Assembly: GCA_963665935.1 (NCBI GenBank)
Contig: OY762510.1
Coordinates: forward strand, 3,782,001-3,846,000
Length of the DNA stretch: 64,000 nt
Direction of reading: 5' to 3'
From: Syntrophus sp963665935
GTDB taxonomy: Bacteria; Desulfobacterota; Syntrophia; Syntrophales; Syntrophaceae
Below the pieces are notes generated by a model. That model did not search any database. It was given only the letters and a program-made list of their open reading frames with translations, and was not told the origin of the DNA. This document shows, piece by piece, positions 36,459 through 46,030 of the stretch. How positions within the stretch are numbered: position 1 is the first letter of the stretch; every line of letters begins with the position of its first letter. The position numbers and the translations under genes are program-made.

Positions 36459-38390
36459 ATGAAACAAACTCTGACACAGAAAATTCTTGAACGCCACCTC
36501 GTCTCGGGAAGTTGCGTCCCGGGAAGGGAAATCAGCATTCGAATCGATCAAACCCTGACCCAGGATGCAACGGGAACCATGGCTTATCTTCAGTTTGAAT
36601 CTATGGATATTCCACGGGTTAAAACCGAATTATCCGTCAGTTATATAGATCACAACACGGTGCAGATCGGCTATGAAAACGCCGATGACCATAGATATCT
36701 CCAAAGCGTTGCCGAGAAATTCGGCCTATATTTTTCCCGCCCTGGAAACGGCATCTGCCATCAGGTTCATCTTGAGCGCTTCGGTAAGCCGGGCAAAACA
36801 CTGATCGGTTCAGACAGCCACACACCTACAGGCGGCGCACTGGGAATGATCGCCATCGGCGCCGGCGGCCTGGATGTGGCCCTGGCCATGGCCGGTGAAC
36901 CTTTTTATCTTACCTGCCCCAAGGTCATAAGAATCAACCTTCTGGGACAACTTCAACCCTGGGTATCTGCAAAGGATATCATCCTGAAAGTGCTCGACCT
37001 TTTCGGAACAAAGGGAAATGTGGGCTGTGTATTCGAATATGGCGGCCCAGGGGTGGACACGCTGACTGTCCCTGAGCGGGCAACCATCGCCAACATGGGA
37101 GCGGAGTGCGGAGTCACGACATCGATTTTCCCCAGTGACGAAAGAACCCGGCGTTTCCTGAAAGCTCAGCATCGCGAGGAAGACTGGAGCGAACTTAAGG
37201 CGGATCTGGAAGCGGATTACGACCGGATTGTGGACATCGATCTCGCGAAGTTAACCCCGCTGACCGCAATACCCCACAGCCCCGGCAACGTGGCTCCCAT
37301 CCGGGAATGCGAGCCGGTCGCAATCCGGCAAGTCTGCCTGGGAAGCTGCACCAATTCTTCTTACAAGGATCTTGCGACCGTTGCAAAGATCCTGAAGGGC
37401 AGAGTAACCCATCCTGATGTCAGTTTCATCATCGCCCCGGGATCCAAGCAGGTCCTGGAAAATCTTGCCCGGGATGGATACCTCGCCGATCTGTTTGCCT
37501 CGGGAGCCAGGCTTATGGAAAATGTCTGCGGCTTCTGCATTGGGAACAGCCAGAGCCCGCAATCCGGTTCAGCATCTCTTCGAACGTCGAACCGCAACTT
37601 TTTCGGACGCTCGGGGACAAGGGATGCTCAGGTCTATCTGGCCAGCCCGGAGTCGGCCGCAGCAGCCGTCATAACCGGTCATCTTACAGACCCGCGTGAT
37701 CTGGGAATCCCCTATCCTGAAGTCTCCCTTCCGGAAGAATTCTACGTGGACGACCGGATGATTATCAAGCCCAAGGATGCCGACAGCGCGGCAACAGTCG
37801 CGATTTATCGGGGACCCAATATCGGACCACCCCCAACCAACGAACCCCTCCCGGATTCCCTGGACGGCATCGTCACGCTGAAGGTGGGGGATCATATTAC
37901 GACGGATCATATCATGCCTGCGGGAGAACGGATGAAATACCGGTCCAATATCCCGAAATACGCAGAATACCTGTTCGAAATTCTGGATTCCACCTTTTTT
38001 CAACGGGCCATAAAGATCAAGGAAAGCGGCAGCTCCAACATCATTGTGGCAGGCTCCTCCTATGGACAGGGCTCGTCAAGGGAACACGCCGCGATCTGCC
38101 CCATGTATGTGGGTGTGAAGGCGATCCTTGCCAAGTCCTTTGAACGTATCCATGCCGCCAACCTGATCAATTTCGGTATTCTTCCCCTCACCTTCGTAAG
38201 GGAAGAAGATTATGAACGTCTCGCTCAGGGAGATAGGCTTTTGTTCCCGGGCATTCGTAATTCTCTTCTGGACCGGGACCGGCTGCAAATTACAAACTGC
38301 ACTCAGGAGCTCACGATGGAAGTGGCCTTTGAACTCTCCAGTCGACAGAAAAAAATCCTGCTGGCCGGCGGAGCGCTACATCGGTCCTGA
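36459..38390 (+). CDS. Aconitate hydratase
   Basis: 643 aa from ATG 36459; the open frame extends upstream through the terminator and cannot all be coding. It is the short bacterial aconitase type. [4Fe-4S] ligands are in LGSCTNSSYKD and CGFCIGNSQS. Substrate and swivel-domain motifs include GSDSHTPTGGALGMIAIGAG, VGDHITTDHIMPAGE and GSSYGQGSSREHAA. It interconverts citrate and isocitrate in the cytoplasm. It lies 98 nt before isocitrate dehydrogenase, so the two probably form one operon supplying 2-oxoglutarate and NADPH. Confidence 0.95.
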   Translation: MKQTLTQKILERHLVSGSCVPGREISIRIDQTLTQDATGTMAYLQFESMDIPRVKTELSVSYIDHNTVQIGYENADDHRYLQSVAEKFGLYFSRPGNGICHQVHLERFGKPGKTLIGSDSHTPTGGALGMIAIGAGGLDVALAMAGEPFYLTCPKVIRINLLGQLQPWVSAKDIILKVLDLFGTKGNVGCVFEYGGPGVDTLTVPERATIANMGAECGVTTSIFPSDERTRRFLKAQHREEDWSELKADLEADYDRIVDIDLAKLTPLTAIPHSPGNVAPIRECEPVAIRQVCLGSCTNSSYKDLATVAKILKGRVTHPDVSFIIAPGSKQVLENLARDGYLADLFASGARLMENVCGFCIGNSQSPQSGSASLRTSNRNFFGRSGTRDAQVYLASPESAAAAVITGHLTDPRDLGIPYPEVSLPEEFYVDDRMIIKPKDADSAATVAIYRGPNIGPPPTNEPLPDSLDGIVTLKVGDHITTDHIMPAGERMKYRSNIPKYAEYLFEILDSTFFQRAIKIKESGSSNIIVAGSSYGQGSSREHAAICPMYVGVKAILAKSFERIHAANLINFGILPLTFVREEDYERLAQGDRLLFPGIRNSLLDRDRLQITNCTQELTMEVAFELSSRQKKILLAGGALHRS

Positions 38391-38488
38391 TCTTATCGAT
38401 CCTTGCAAGCCCTGACACCATAAGACTGCGACTGCAGGCGGGGGAAAAAAGGGAAGCAAAAAAAAAGCTGAAGCAGGAAGAAATGTTC

Positions 38489-39712
38489 ATGAAAGCAAAG
38501 ATCAAAGTACAGACACCTCTTGTCGAACTGGACGGCGACGAGATGACCCGGATCATGTGGCAGATGGTCAAGGAAAAACTTCTCCGGCCCTACCTGGACC
38601 TGCCCGTGGAATATTACGATCTTTCCATCCGGCACCGGGACGAAACGAATGACCAGGTGACTCTTGACGCTGCAGAGGCCATCAAGAAACATAGTGTCGG
38701 CGTTAAATGCGCCACCATCACGGCCAACGAGGATCGCGTCCGGGAATACAACCTCAAGGAGGCATGGAAAAGCCCGAATGCAACCATCCGGGCAACGCTG
38801 GACGGGACCGTGTTTCGAAAACCCATCCTGGTGAGGAACATCCGCCCGGCAGTTTCAAGTTGGAAGAAACCCATCATCGTCGGTAGGCATGCCTATGGAG
38901 ATGTCTACAACAACAGCGAAATCCGAGTAGACGCCCCGGGCACGGCGGAACTGGTCTTTACCCCCCTCGAAGGAACTCCCATCCGAAGGAAAATCCATGA
39001 TTTTTCCGCACCGGGCATTATACAGGGCATCCATAACACCGATGACTCGATTTCCAGTTTTGCCCGTTCCTGCTTCGCCTTCGCTCTGGATCAGAAAATT
39101 GATCTCTGGTTCAGCACCAAGGACACGATCTCCAAGATCTATGACGCCCGCTTCCGGGAGATCTTTGCAGAGGAATACGAACATTCCTGGAAGGAAGCCT
39201 TTGAGAAGGAGAACATCGAATATTTCTTTACACTGATCGACGATGCGGTTGCCCGGATCATGAAATCGGAGGGGGGCATCCTCTGGGCATTGAAGAATTA
39301 TGACGGGGACGTTCTGTCGGACATGATTGCCTCGGCAAATGGGAGTCTGGCCATGATGACGTCCGTCCTCGTTTCACCCGAGGGATATTTTGAATACGAG
39401 GCGGCCCACGGAACGGTTCAGAAGCACTATTACAAGCATCTTCGCGGCGAAGAAACGTCCTCGAATTCCACGGCGTTGATCTTTGCCTGGTCCGGCGGTT
39501 TGCGAAAACGCGCCGAGTTTGATTCCACACCCGATGTCGCCCTTTTTGCGGAGATGCTGGAAGCCGCCACGCTGGAGACGATTGAAGCGGGGATTATGAC
39601 CGGAGATCTGCTCCTTGTGGCCGATCCAAGCCCCGCTAACCGTAAAGTCAACACATTGGGCTTTATCGAAGCGATTGCAGCCAATCTGGAGAAAAAACTG
39701 AATTCGCTTTAA
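38489..39712 (+). CDS. icd: NADP-dependent isocitrate dehydrogenase, eukaryotic-type (subfamily II)
   Basis: 407 aa from ATG 38489 (AGGAAG, 8 nt upstream; ATG 38483 is too close to it). Length and motifs match homodimeric eukaryotic-like IDH: PLVELDGDEMTRIMW, then SPNATIRATLDGTVFRKPI, GRHAYGDVYNN, ENIEYFFTLIDDAVARIMKS, NYDGDVLSDM and EAAHGTVQKHYYKH. It decarboxylates isocitrate to 2-oxoglutarate, reducing NADP+. It is paired with the aconitase upstream. Confidence 0.95.
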   Translation: MKAKIKVQTPLVELDGDEMTRIMWQMVKEKLLRPYLDLPVEYYDLSIRHRDETNDQVTLDAAEAIKKHSVGVKCATITANEDRVREYNLKEAWKSPNATIRATLDGTVFRKPILVRNIRPAVSSWKKPIIVGRHAYGDVYNNSEIRVDAPGTAELVFTPLEGTPIRRKIHDFSAPGIIQGIHNTDDSISSFARSCFAFALDQKIDLWFSTKDTISKIYDARFREIFAEEYEHSWKEAFEKENIEYFFTLIDDAVARIMKSEGGILWALKNYDGDVLSDMIASANGSLAMMTSVLVSPEGYFEYEAAHGTVQKHYYKHLRGEETSSNSTALIFAWSGGLRKRAEFDSTPDVALFAEMLEAATLETIEAGIMTGDLLLVADPSPANRKVNTLGFIEAIAANLEKKLNSL

Positions 39713-39798
39713 CGGGTCATGAGCACGTCTGCATCTTCTGCAAAAGATGACTTGCTTCCGGAATTTCTTGATTTTCTTTATTTTTTATAAATCTGACT

Positions 39799-40854
39799 AT
39801 GGATCGAATCAACATTCGAGATCTTTCTCTCGAAGAAATTGAAGCGTTTATCGCCCGCCTGGGTAAGGAGCGATACCGGGCCCGGCAGATCATGAAATGG
39901 CTTTATTCCGGGGGTGTGCAATCCTTTGAGGAAATGACCACCCTCTCCAGAAAATTCCGCAACCAGATTGAGGATCTCGCCTTCATTGGACTCCCCCAAA
40001 TCGAAAAAGTTCAGGTTTCCAACGATGGAACGAAGAAGATCCTCTTTCGCCTGGAAGACGATCTCTTTATCGAGAGCGTCCTGATTCCCGGAAAAAACCA
40101 CTGGACCGCCTGTATCTCCACCCAGGTCGGATGCCGCATGGATTGCCGTTTCTGTCTCACCGCCCGGCAGGGATTTCGGCGCAATCTCAAGCCTTCGGAG
40201 ATAACGGGTCAGATGACAAAAATCCTGTTTTCCCTGCCTGAAGGACCCAACGTCCGCAGCATCGTGCTGATGGGGATGGGAGAGCCCCTGGCCAACTATA
40301 AAAACACCTTGAAGGCCATTGGCATCCTCACCTCGGATTACGGGTTCGGCTTCTCGAATCGGAAGATTACCCTCTCCACCTCCGGCGTTGTCCCCATGAT
40401 TCAACAGCTGGGGCGGGACATGTGCATCAACCTGGCCGTATCTCTCAACGCCCCGGACAATGCGATTCGAAATCAGCTCATGCCGGTCAACCGAAAGTAT
40501 CCCCTGGAGGATCTCCTGAAAGCCTGCCGGGATTATCCCATGCCCGGTCGCCGCATGCTGACCTTTGAATATATTCTGATTGACGGCATCAACGCTACAC
40601 CTGCCCATGCGGAAAGGCTCTGCCGCCTTTTAAAGGGGATCCGCTGCAAGTTGAATCTCATCCGTTTCAATGAATTTCCCGGTTCCCCCTTTCAGTCTCC
40701 TTCAGAAGACACCGTTCTGGCCTTTCAGCAGATCCTTGTCAAAAACCATTATACCGCCATCATCCGGGCAAGCCGGGGACGCGACATTCTGGCCGCCTGT
40801 GGACAATTAAGCGGCAAAGCCCTTGAGGAGAACCTTTCGAAATGTTCGGTCTAA
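39799..40854 (+). CDS. rlmN: Dual-specificity 23S rRNA/tRNA A2 methyltransferase RlmN
   Basis: 351 aa. The radical-SAM [4Fe-4S] motif is CRMDCRFC (CxxxCxxC). MGMGEPLANY, ITLSTSGVVPMIQQ and NLAVSLNAPDN are typical, and the C-terminal methylation Cys is in ILAACGQL. It methylates C2 of A2503 in 23S rRNA and A37 of some tRNAs. The start has no strong ribosome-binding site. It overlaps the following UPF0182 gene by 13 nt. Confidence 0.96.
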   Translation: MDRINIRDLSLEEIEAFIARLGKERYRARQIMKWLYSGGVQSFEEMTTLSRKFRNQIEDLAFIGLPQIEKVQVSNDGTKKILFRLEDDLFIESVLIPGKNHWTACISTQVGCRMDCRFCLTARQGFRRNLKPSEITGQMTKILFSLPEGPNVRSIVLMGMGEPLANYKNTLKAIGILTSDYGFGFSNRKITLSTSGVVPMIQQLGRDMCINLAVSLNAPDNAIRNQLMPVNRKYPLEDLLKACRDYPMPGRRMLTFEYILIDGINATPAHAERLCRLLKGIRCKLNLIRFNEFPGSPFQSPSEDTVLAFQQILVKNHYTAIIRASRGRDILAACGQLSGKALEENLSKCSV

Positions 40855-43583
40855 AAGTGCCTTCTTCCCAACCTCGCAGTTACAAAGGATTTCTTTTCTT
40901 TCTCGCCGCCTTTCTCGGCATCAGTTTTTCCTGGAAAATCGTCCGGTTGATCACCGACTGGTTCTGGTTTCAGGAAGTTGGTTATGAACAGGTTTTTTCT
41001 GTAACCCTCTGGAGTTCAATCGCGACCGCCGTCGTTTTTGGTTCGGTCTTTTTTCTGATCTTTTTCCTCAATCTCTATCTTGCCGACCGCTTTTCACCTC
41101 AATTCAACCAGGCCGATGAACAGGGTTTCTTACCCTTCCCGCATCGCCTGCCCTCCCTGGGTCCTTTGCGCAGGTTGATATTTTTCCTATCGCTTCTCTT
41201 CAGCTATACCGCCGCCGTGAAAGCATCGCATCTCTGGAAAAATATTTTGAGTTTTTATCATGCAACCCCTTTTAACCTGAAGGACCCTCTTTATCAATAT
41301 GACATCGGTTTTTATGTTTTTCAGCTGCCTTTGCTGCAGGAACTCTATTCCTGGCTGTTTTCGACGCTGATCATCACGACTGTCGCTACAGGGATTCTCT
41401 ACTTTCTGCGCCGCTCGTTCCTCTTTTATCCTCCAAAAACATTCCAGGTTCTCCCTGCGGCAAAAGTTCACCTTCTCATCCTGATCTCAATCCTGTTTGT
41501 TCTGGGATCTTTCGGCTTCTGGCTGCAGCTGCTTGAAGTTCTGTTTACAAAACGGGGTGTGGTTTTCGGCGCCGGTTACACCGATGCAACCACCCAGTTG
41601 TCGGTCCTCCGACTGCTGATGGTGCTCAGCATCCTCTGCGGGATATCCCTTCTGGCCTTTGCCTACGGGAAAAGCCGGAGACTGCCGGCAGTCTCCCTGC
41701 TGGCCTTGTTTCTGGTCATGGTGATCGGCAGAGGCATCTATCCCTCCCTCGTCCAGCAATTCAAGGTCATTCCCAACGAGATCGTCCTGGAGCGTCCCTA
41801 TCTGCAGAACAATATCCAATATACAAGGACAGCCTACGGCCTCACGAATATTGACTTCAGAGAATTTCCCGCGGACAATACCTTGACTCAGGCAGATCTG
41901 CTGAAGAACAATCTGACCATCAAGAACATCCGCCTTTGGAACCATGCCCCATTGTTGCAGACTTACAGTCAGATGCAGGAAATCCGCACCTATTACAAGT
42001 TCGTCGATATTGATAACGACCGCTATCTGATCAACGGGGAATATCGTCAGATCATGCTTTCTCCCCGGGAGCTTTCCTATTCATCCCTCCCCTCGCGAAG
42101 CTGGGTCAATGAGCACCTCACCTATACGCATGGTTACGGCGTCGTCATGGGGCCGGTCAACCGGATATCCCAGGAGGGGCTTCCCGAATTTTTTATCCGC
42201 GATATCCCGCCGGTTTCTTCGACTTCAGTCGTCGTCACGCAACCGAAGATTTACTATGGGGAAAAATCCAACGAGTATGTTTTCGTCAACACGAAGAGGC
42301 CGGAATTTGATTATCCCCTGGGGGATAAGAATGTCTATTCACGCTATGACGGCAAGGGAGGGGTGCCTCTTTCCTTCGTGAAGAAGCTGCTTTTCGCGGC
42401 GCGCTTCGGCGCTATGACCATTCTGTTGTCTGATGACATTACCTCAAACAGCAAAGTCATGTATTATCGGGAGGTAAGCGAACGAGTTTCCCGGATTCTG
42501 CCTTTTATCCAACTGGATAAGGATCCCTATCTCGTGATAACCCCGGCAGGCAGACTGGTCTGGTTTATCGATGGCTACACCACCACTTCCCGGTTCCCCT
42601 ACTCTGAACCCGTTTCCGGTATCGGCAATTACATCCGCAATTCACTGAAAGCGACCGTCGATGCCTATGACGGCACGGTGCAGTTCTATCTCAGTGATCC
42701 CCAGGATCCAATCATACAGACCTATGCCCGCATCTTTCCGGGTGTCTTTCGTCCCCTTTCCGCCATGCCGGCAGACCTCCTGCGTCATGTCCGTTATCCC
42801 GCCGGAATGCTGTCCATCCAGGCCCGAATGCTCCGCGCCTATCATATGGAAGATCCCCAGGTATTCTACAACAAGGAAGATCTCTGGACGATCCCGCGCA
42901 AATTCGGACAGGAAAACAACGAGGAGATGGAGCCCTATTACACGATCATGAAACTTCCCGAGGGGAAGGAAGAAGAATATATCCTGCTGCTGCCTTTCAC
43001 CCCCAGCAACAAGGATAACCTCTCGGCATGGATGGCTGCCCGCTGCGACGCGCCAAATTATGGGAAAATGATCGTCTACCATTTTCCCAAGCAGAAACTT
43101 GTGTATGGAACACGCCAGATCGAAGCTCGAATTGATCAGGATACGGAAATCTCCAAACAGCTTTCACTCTGGAATCAGGGAGGATCACAAGTGATCCGGG
43201 GGAGTCTCCTGGTGATCCCGATTGAAAAATCGATTCTTTACGTCAGTTCCCTTTACCTGGCCGCCGAAAAAGGACAACTTCCCGAATTGAAGAGGGTTAT
43301 TGCCGCCTATGGCAACACCATCGCTATGGAGGAAAATCTGGAATTGGCTCTGCAACGGATCTTCGGGGGGAAAATTGCCCAGGACAAGGAGATTTCTGTT
43401 CCTGCTACCGCGGCTCAACAGAAAATTTCAACGGGGGAAGAGACGGATCGGCAGATCGGCCTTAAAGCGCTGGAGCATTATAGAAAAGCCCAAAACTCTC
43501 TTAAAGAGGGAAACTGGAGCGCTTATGGGGAGGAGCTGAACAAGATGGCGGATCTGCTGAAAAAACTTGAAGGAAAGAACTAG
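40842..43583 (+). CDS. UPF0182 (COG1615) large membrane protein
   Basis: 913 aa. The N-terminal 300 residues carry about seven TM helices (FLFFLAAFLGISFSWKIV, ATAVVFGSVFFLIFFLNLYL and others). The long extracytoplasmic part begins ERPYLQNNIQYTRTAYGL, a signature block of UPF0182, and continues with GNYIRNSLKATVDAYDGTV and HVRYP. A C-terminal helical tail (IGLKALEHYRKAQNSLKEGN) is typical. Biochemical function is unknown. It overlaps rlmN at its 5' end and a convergent transglycosylase gene by 4 nt at its 3' end. Confidence 0.93.
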   Translation: MFGLKVPSSQPRSYKGFLFFLAAFLGISFSWKIVRLITDWFWFQEVGYEQVFSVTLWSSIATAVVFGSVFFLIFFLNLYLADRFSPQFNQADEQGFLPFPHRLPSLGPLRRLIFFLSLLFSYTAAVKASHLWKNILSFYHATPFNLKDPLYQYDIGFYVFQLPLLQELYSWLFSTLIITTVATGILYFLRRSFLFYPPKTFQVLPAAKVHLLILISILFVLGSFGFWLQLLEVLFTKRGVVFGAGYTDATTQLSVLRLLMVLSILCGISLLAFAYGKSRRLPAVSLLALFLVMVIGRGIYPSLVQQFKVIPNEIVLERPYLQNNIQYTRTAYGLTNIDFREFPADNTLTQADLLKNNLTIKNIRLWNHAPLLQTYSQMQEIRTYYKFVDIDNDRYLINGEYRQIMLSPRELSYSSLPSRSWVNEHLTYTHGYGVVMGPVNRISQEGLPEFFIRDIPPVSSTSVVVTQPKIYYGEKSNEYVFVNTKRPEFDYPLGDKNVYSRYDGKGGVPLSFVKKLLFAARFGAMTILLSDDITSNSKVMYYREVSERVSRILPFIQLDKDPYLVITPAGRLVWFIDGYTTTSRFPYSEPVSGIGNYIRNSLKATVDAYDGTVQFYLSDPQDPIIQTYARIFPGVFRPLSAMPADLLRHVRYPAGMLSIQARMLRAYHMEDPQVFYNKEDLWTIPRKFGQENNEEMEPYYTIMKLPEGKEEEYILLLPFTPSNKDNLSAWMAARCDAPNYGKMIVYHFPKQKLVYGTRQIEARIDQDTEISKQLSLWNQGGSQVIRGSLLVIPIEKSILYVSSLYLAAEKGQLPELKRVIAAYGNTIAMEENLELALQRIFGGKIAQDKEISVPATAAQQKISTGEETDRQIGLKALEHYRKAQNSLKEGNWSAYGEELNKMADLLKKLEGKN

Positions 43584-44185
43584 AAAGCAGGCAAAGTCGA
43601 AAGATTGTTTTGGAATGCCAGCATCACCCGCCGGGTAAAAGGACTCTGCGGATCCTTATGCATCGGCAGCTTGGCGATGTTTCGCTTTGCCCGATGCGGC
43701 CCCACATTATAAGCATATAAAGCCTTCCGAACCGTCTTGAATTCAGTCATCAGTTGCGACAAAAAATGCACGCCTATTTTGATGTTAACCCTTGGATCGA
43801 AGAGATTCAAAGGCCCATTGCCAGATAGGTCTGTATTTTTGGCGATTACCCGGGCCGTTGATGGCTTCAACTGCATAAGCCCTCTGGAGCCGTCGGGGGA
43901 AACCACATCATGCTGGTAATTGCTTTCTACTTCTATCAGCGCCAGGATAAGACGGTAATCCACATTGCGATCCTGCGACTCCCTCCAGATTGCATCGGCA
44001 GCAATCCACAGATCTCTATCGCCCAAATCCGCCTTTTTATCTTTCAGATGTTGCACAACTTTCTGAATTACCGCCTCCTCCGCTTTTCCTGTCTCAGCCT
44101 CTGAGCCGGGAACGTTGCAGAAGACCAGAAAGATAACAACCAGGCATGATAAAACACTGAAGTACCGCTTTCTGTATTTTCTCAT
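43580..44185 (-). CDS. Lytic transglycosylase, SLT family
   Basis: 201 aa. A signal/anchor segment (VLSCLVVIFLVFCNVPGSEA) precedes a compact SLT (GH23) domain. The catalytic Glu is in LALIEVESNYQHDV, followed by GSRGLMQLKPSTA, NIKIGVHFLSQLM and KALYAYNVGP. It cuts peptidoglycan glycan strands with 1,6-anhydro formation. No LysM or other binding module is present. Confidence 0.92.
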   Translation of the reverse strand: MRKYRKRYFSVLSCLVVIFLVFCNVPGSEAETGKAEEAVIQKVVQHLKDKKADLGDRDLWIAADAIWRESQDRNVDYRLILALIEVESNYQHDVVSPDGSRGLMQLKPSTARVIAKNTDLSGNGPLNLFDPRVNIKIGVHFLSQLMTEFKTVRKALYAYNVGPHRAKRNIAKLPMHKDPQSPFTRRVMLAFQNNLSTLPAF

Positions 44186-44269
44186 GGTCCGGTGGTTAAC
44201 ATAAGAAAAAGCATTATGTCAACCTTATTTTTTCTCAGGCTATGCCTTAGTCCAAAAAGCAGGTTTTTT

Positions 44270-44305
44270 CTCAACAAAAAACGCGATAACGAGGTTATCG
44301 CGTTT
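44270..44305 (-). terminator. Rho-independent terminator
   Basis: A perfect 12-bp stem AAACGCGATAAC / GTTATCGCGTTT with a 3-nt loop has its T run (TTTTTTG) on the minus strand. It lies 44 nt after the minus-strand lipoprotein gene ending at 44349. Confidence 0.9.
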
Positions 44306-44348
44306 GACTGGCTTAGAATTTTTCCTTTTATCTTTTTTGTTTTATACT

Positions 44349-45101
44349 TTATTTTCTTGCTTCCAGGGGCATGAACAACAGAAATATTTCTCCTGTATCC
44401 GTGTTCCGAACCTGAAGCCGCAGTTCCCTGGCTTTTTTGGCCTCTCCCGGAAAGAAAAGAAATCCATGGGCGATTTCTCTCGGTTTAATGGCCCTTTTTT
44501 CCAGCGAACGGGTGGCCAGATCCTGACTGATCTCACGTTGGACATCCGTATCGGCCATCCCTTTGACCCCTCCGAAGGTTGCTCCAGCGGCGGCTCCGAT
44601 TGCAGCCCCTTTGCCCATAGCCTCACCCACATTGGTCCCCGTGACAATGCCGATCGCGGCGCCGAGTACAGCGCCTGCTGCACCACCCAGCAAGCCGGAT
44701 TTAGCCGCTTCAGGAGCCACCTCTCCCAATTTGGTAGACTTCTCAATTCGATCGTAAGCCATTCGTGCATCAAGGATCGGCCACAAATTGTTTTCTTCAT
44801 CGATCAGCCAGGTCTGTTCCGGAACAATTTCCAAAGGAGAAGCTCCTTTGTTGTCAAAAATAACCTGTACCGGAAGGATTCCAGCTCCGCGGATATCAAA
44901 ACCGAAGGCCTTTTCAGCCTCCTTGCTGTTCTCATAGGATCGCGAGGCGATCTCAGCATCTGCCGCCTTCTGAACATTCGGGTAAGCAGAGGGCATTTTA
45001 AAAGGAACGATCTGCCTCTCGTACCTCGTGCAGGCAGACAGCACGAAGATGATCAAAAGAATAACGATGCCCCAAGCCCCGATGTTGCTTTTTTTCAACA
45101 T
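44349..45101 (-). CDS. Glycine-zipper lipoprotein
   Basis: 250 aa. Lipoprotein signal with lipobox LSAC (Cys near residue 24). Residues about 125-180 are a glycine-zipper segment (SGLLGGAAGAVLGAAIGIV, then GKGAAIGAAAGATFGG), likely membrane-inserting as in SlyB/OmpA-like 2TM lipoproteins. The N-terminal (about 60-120) and C-terminal parts are beta-rich (LPVQVIFDNKGASPLEIVPE and GFLFFPGEAKKARELRLQV), the latter resembling domains that recur in envelope proteins. It is probably outer-membrane attached. Own terminator downstream. Confidence 0.85.
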   Translation of the reverse strand: MLKKSNIGAWGIVILLIIFVLSACTRYERQIVPFKMPSAYPNVQKAADAEIASRSYENSKEAEKAFGFDIRGAGILPVQVIFDNKGASPLEIVPEQTWLIDEENNLWPILDARMAYDRIEKSTKLGEVAPEAAKSGLLGGAAGAVLGAAIGIVTGTNVGEAMGKGAAIGAAAGATFGGVKGMADTDVQREISQDLATRSLEKRAIKPREIAHGFLFFPGEAKKARELRLQVRNTDTGEIFLLFMPLEARK

Positions 45102-45193
45102 GACTCCCTTTCTCCTTCATGAACGGGATTTAATTTCCTCCGGTCCCTGAATTGAACCCTGTTTTACGGAAGGTTACCGTATCATATTTTCCT

Positions 45194-46024
45194 CTATCGT
45201 CTGGAGGACAGTTCATCGAGCTTCTTCCTGGATTTTTCACTCCATTCCGATTCCGGCTCAAGTTTGATCACCTCCAGAAAAGCCGCTTTGGCCTTTTCTG
45301 GATTTTTCTGCTCCACATAGCACTGTCCGATCCAGAAATACGATTCTGCCAGTGAAGGCATCAATTCTATTGACTTCTGCAAATGCTTAAGGGCTTCTGC
45401 GGAACGTCCCGAAGCCAAAAGAACGATTCCCCAATTTTTTTCAAGAAATGACATGAGGACAGGCTCCGGCTTCTGAGCACGGGCCAATTCGTATTGCTGC
45501 AATGCAGCAGGATAGTTCCCTTTCTTGTAATAAGCCCACCCCATGTTGTAGTGCGCCATTGCCGGGTTGTCATAGAGGATATTGGCCAGGGCCTTTTCAA
45601 AACATTCGATGGCCAAATCCCATTTTTCCAGATCGATATAAATGACCCCAAGATAGTTGTACGCTTCCGAGTATTTGGTATCCAGGTTTACGGCCTTTTT
45701 CATCTCCTCTATGGCCAGTTCATTCAATCCCTTTCTGTGATAGGCAATGCCCAGCAAATAATGAAGTTTCGGATTTGATTCTCCCAGTTCCTCCGCCTTG
45801 AGAAATTCCTTCAGTGCGGAATTGTACTTTCCCGTTTGCATATAGGCAACGCCGATGTTCATATGGGAATCGGCCTCTTCCTGATTCACTGCGACACAGC
45901 CCGTCATACAGAAGAAGACCAATAAAATCCATATCCCGATGGGAACAGAAAAGATCCCTTTTGTTCTCTGACCGGCCCGGTCGCTCCTCATAGAGAAAAG
46001 CTCTTCATTGTTATCGTGCTTCAT
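45194..46024 (-). CDS. TPR-repeat lipoprotein, PilF/PilW-like
   Basis: 276 aa from ATG 46024 (ATG 45991 is also possible). Hydrophobic segment with lipobox MTGC, then about six TPR units: DSHMNIGVAYMQTGKYNSAL, KLHYLLGIAYHRKGLNELAI, EAYNYLGVIYIDLEKWDLAI, AHYNMGWAYYKKGNYPAAL and SYFWIGQCYVEQKNPEKAK. PilF-type pilotins assemble outer-membrane secretins of type IV pili or T2SS. That role is suggested by architecture only; no pilus gene is adjacent. It follows the HD-domain gene by 6 nt. Confidence 0.87.
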   Translation of the reverse strand: MKHDNNEELFSMRSDRAGQRTKGIFSVPIGIWILLVFFCMTGCVAVNQEEADSHMNIGVAYMQTGKYNSALKEFLKAEELGESNPKLHYLLGIAYHRKGLNELAIEEMKKAVNLDTKYSEAYNYLGVIYIDLEKWDLAIECFEKALANILYDNPAMAHYNMGWAYYKKGNYPAALQQYELARAQKPEPVLMSFLEKNWGIVLLASGRSAEALKHLQKSIELMPSLAESYFWIGQCYVEQKNPEKAKAAFLEVIKLEPESEWSEKSRKKLDELSSRR

Positions 46025-46030
46025 CTTGCG

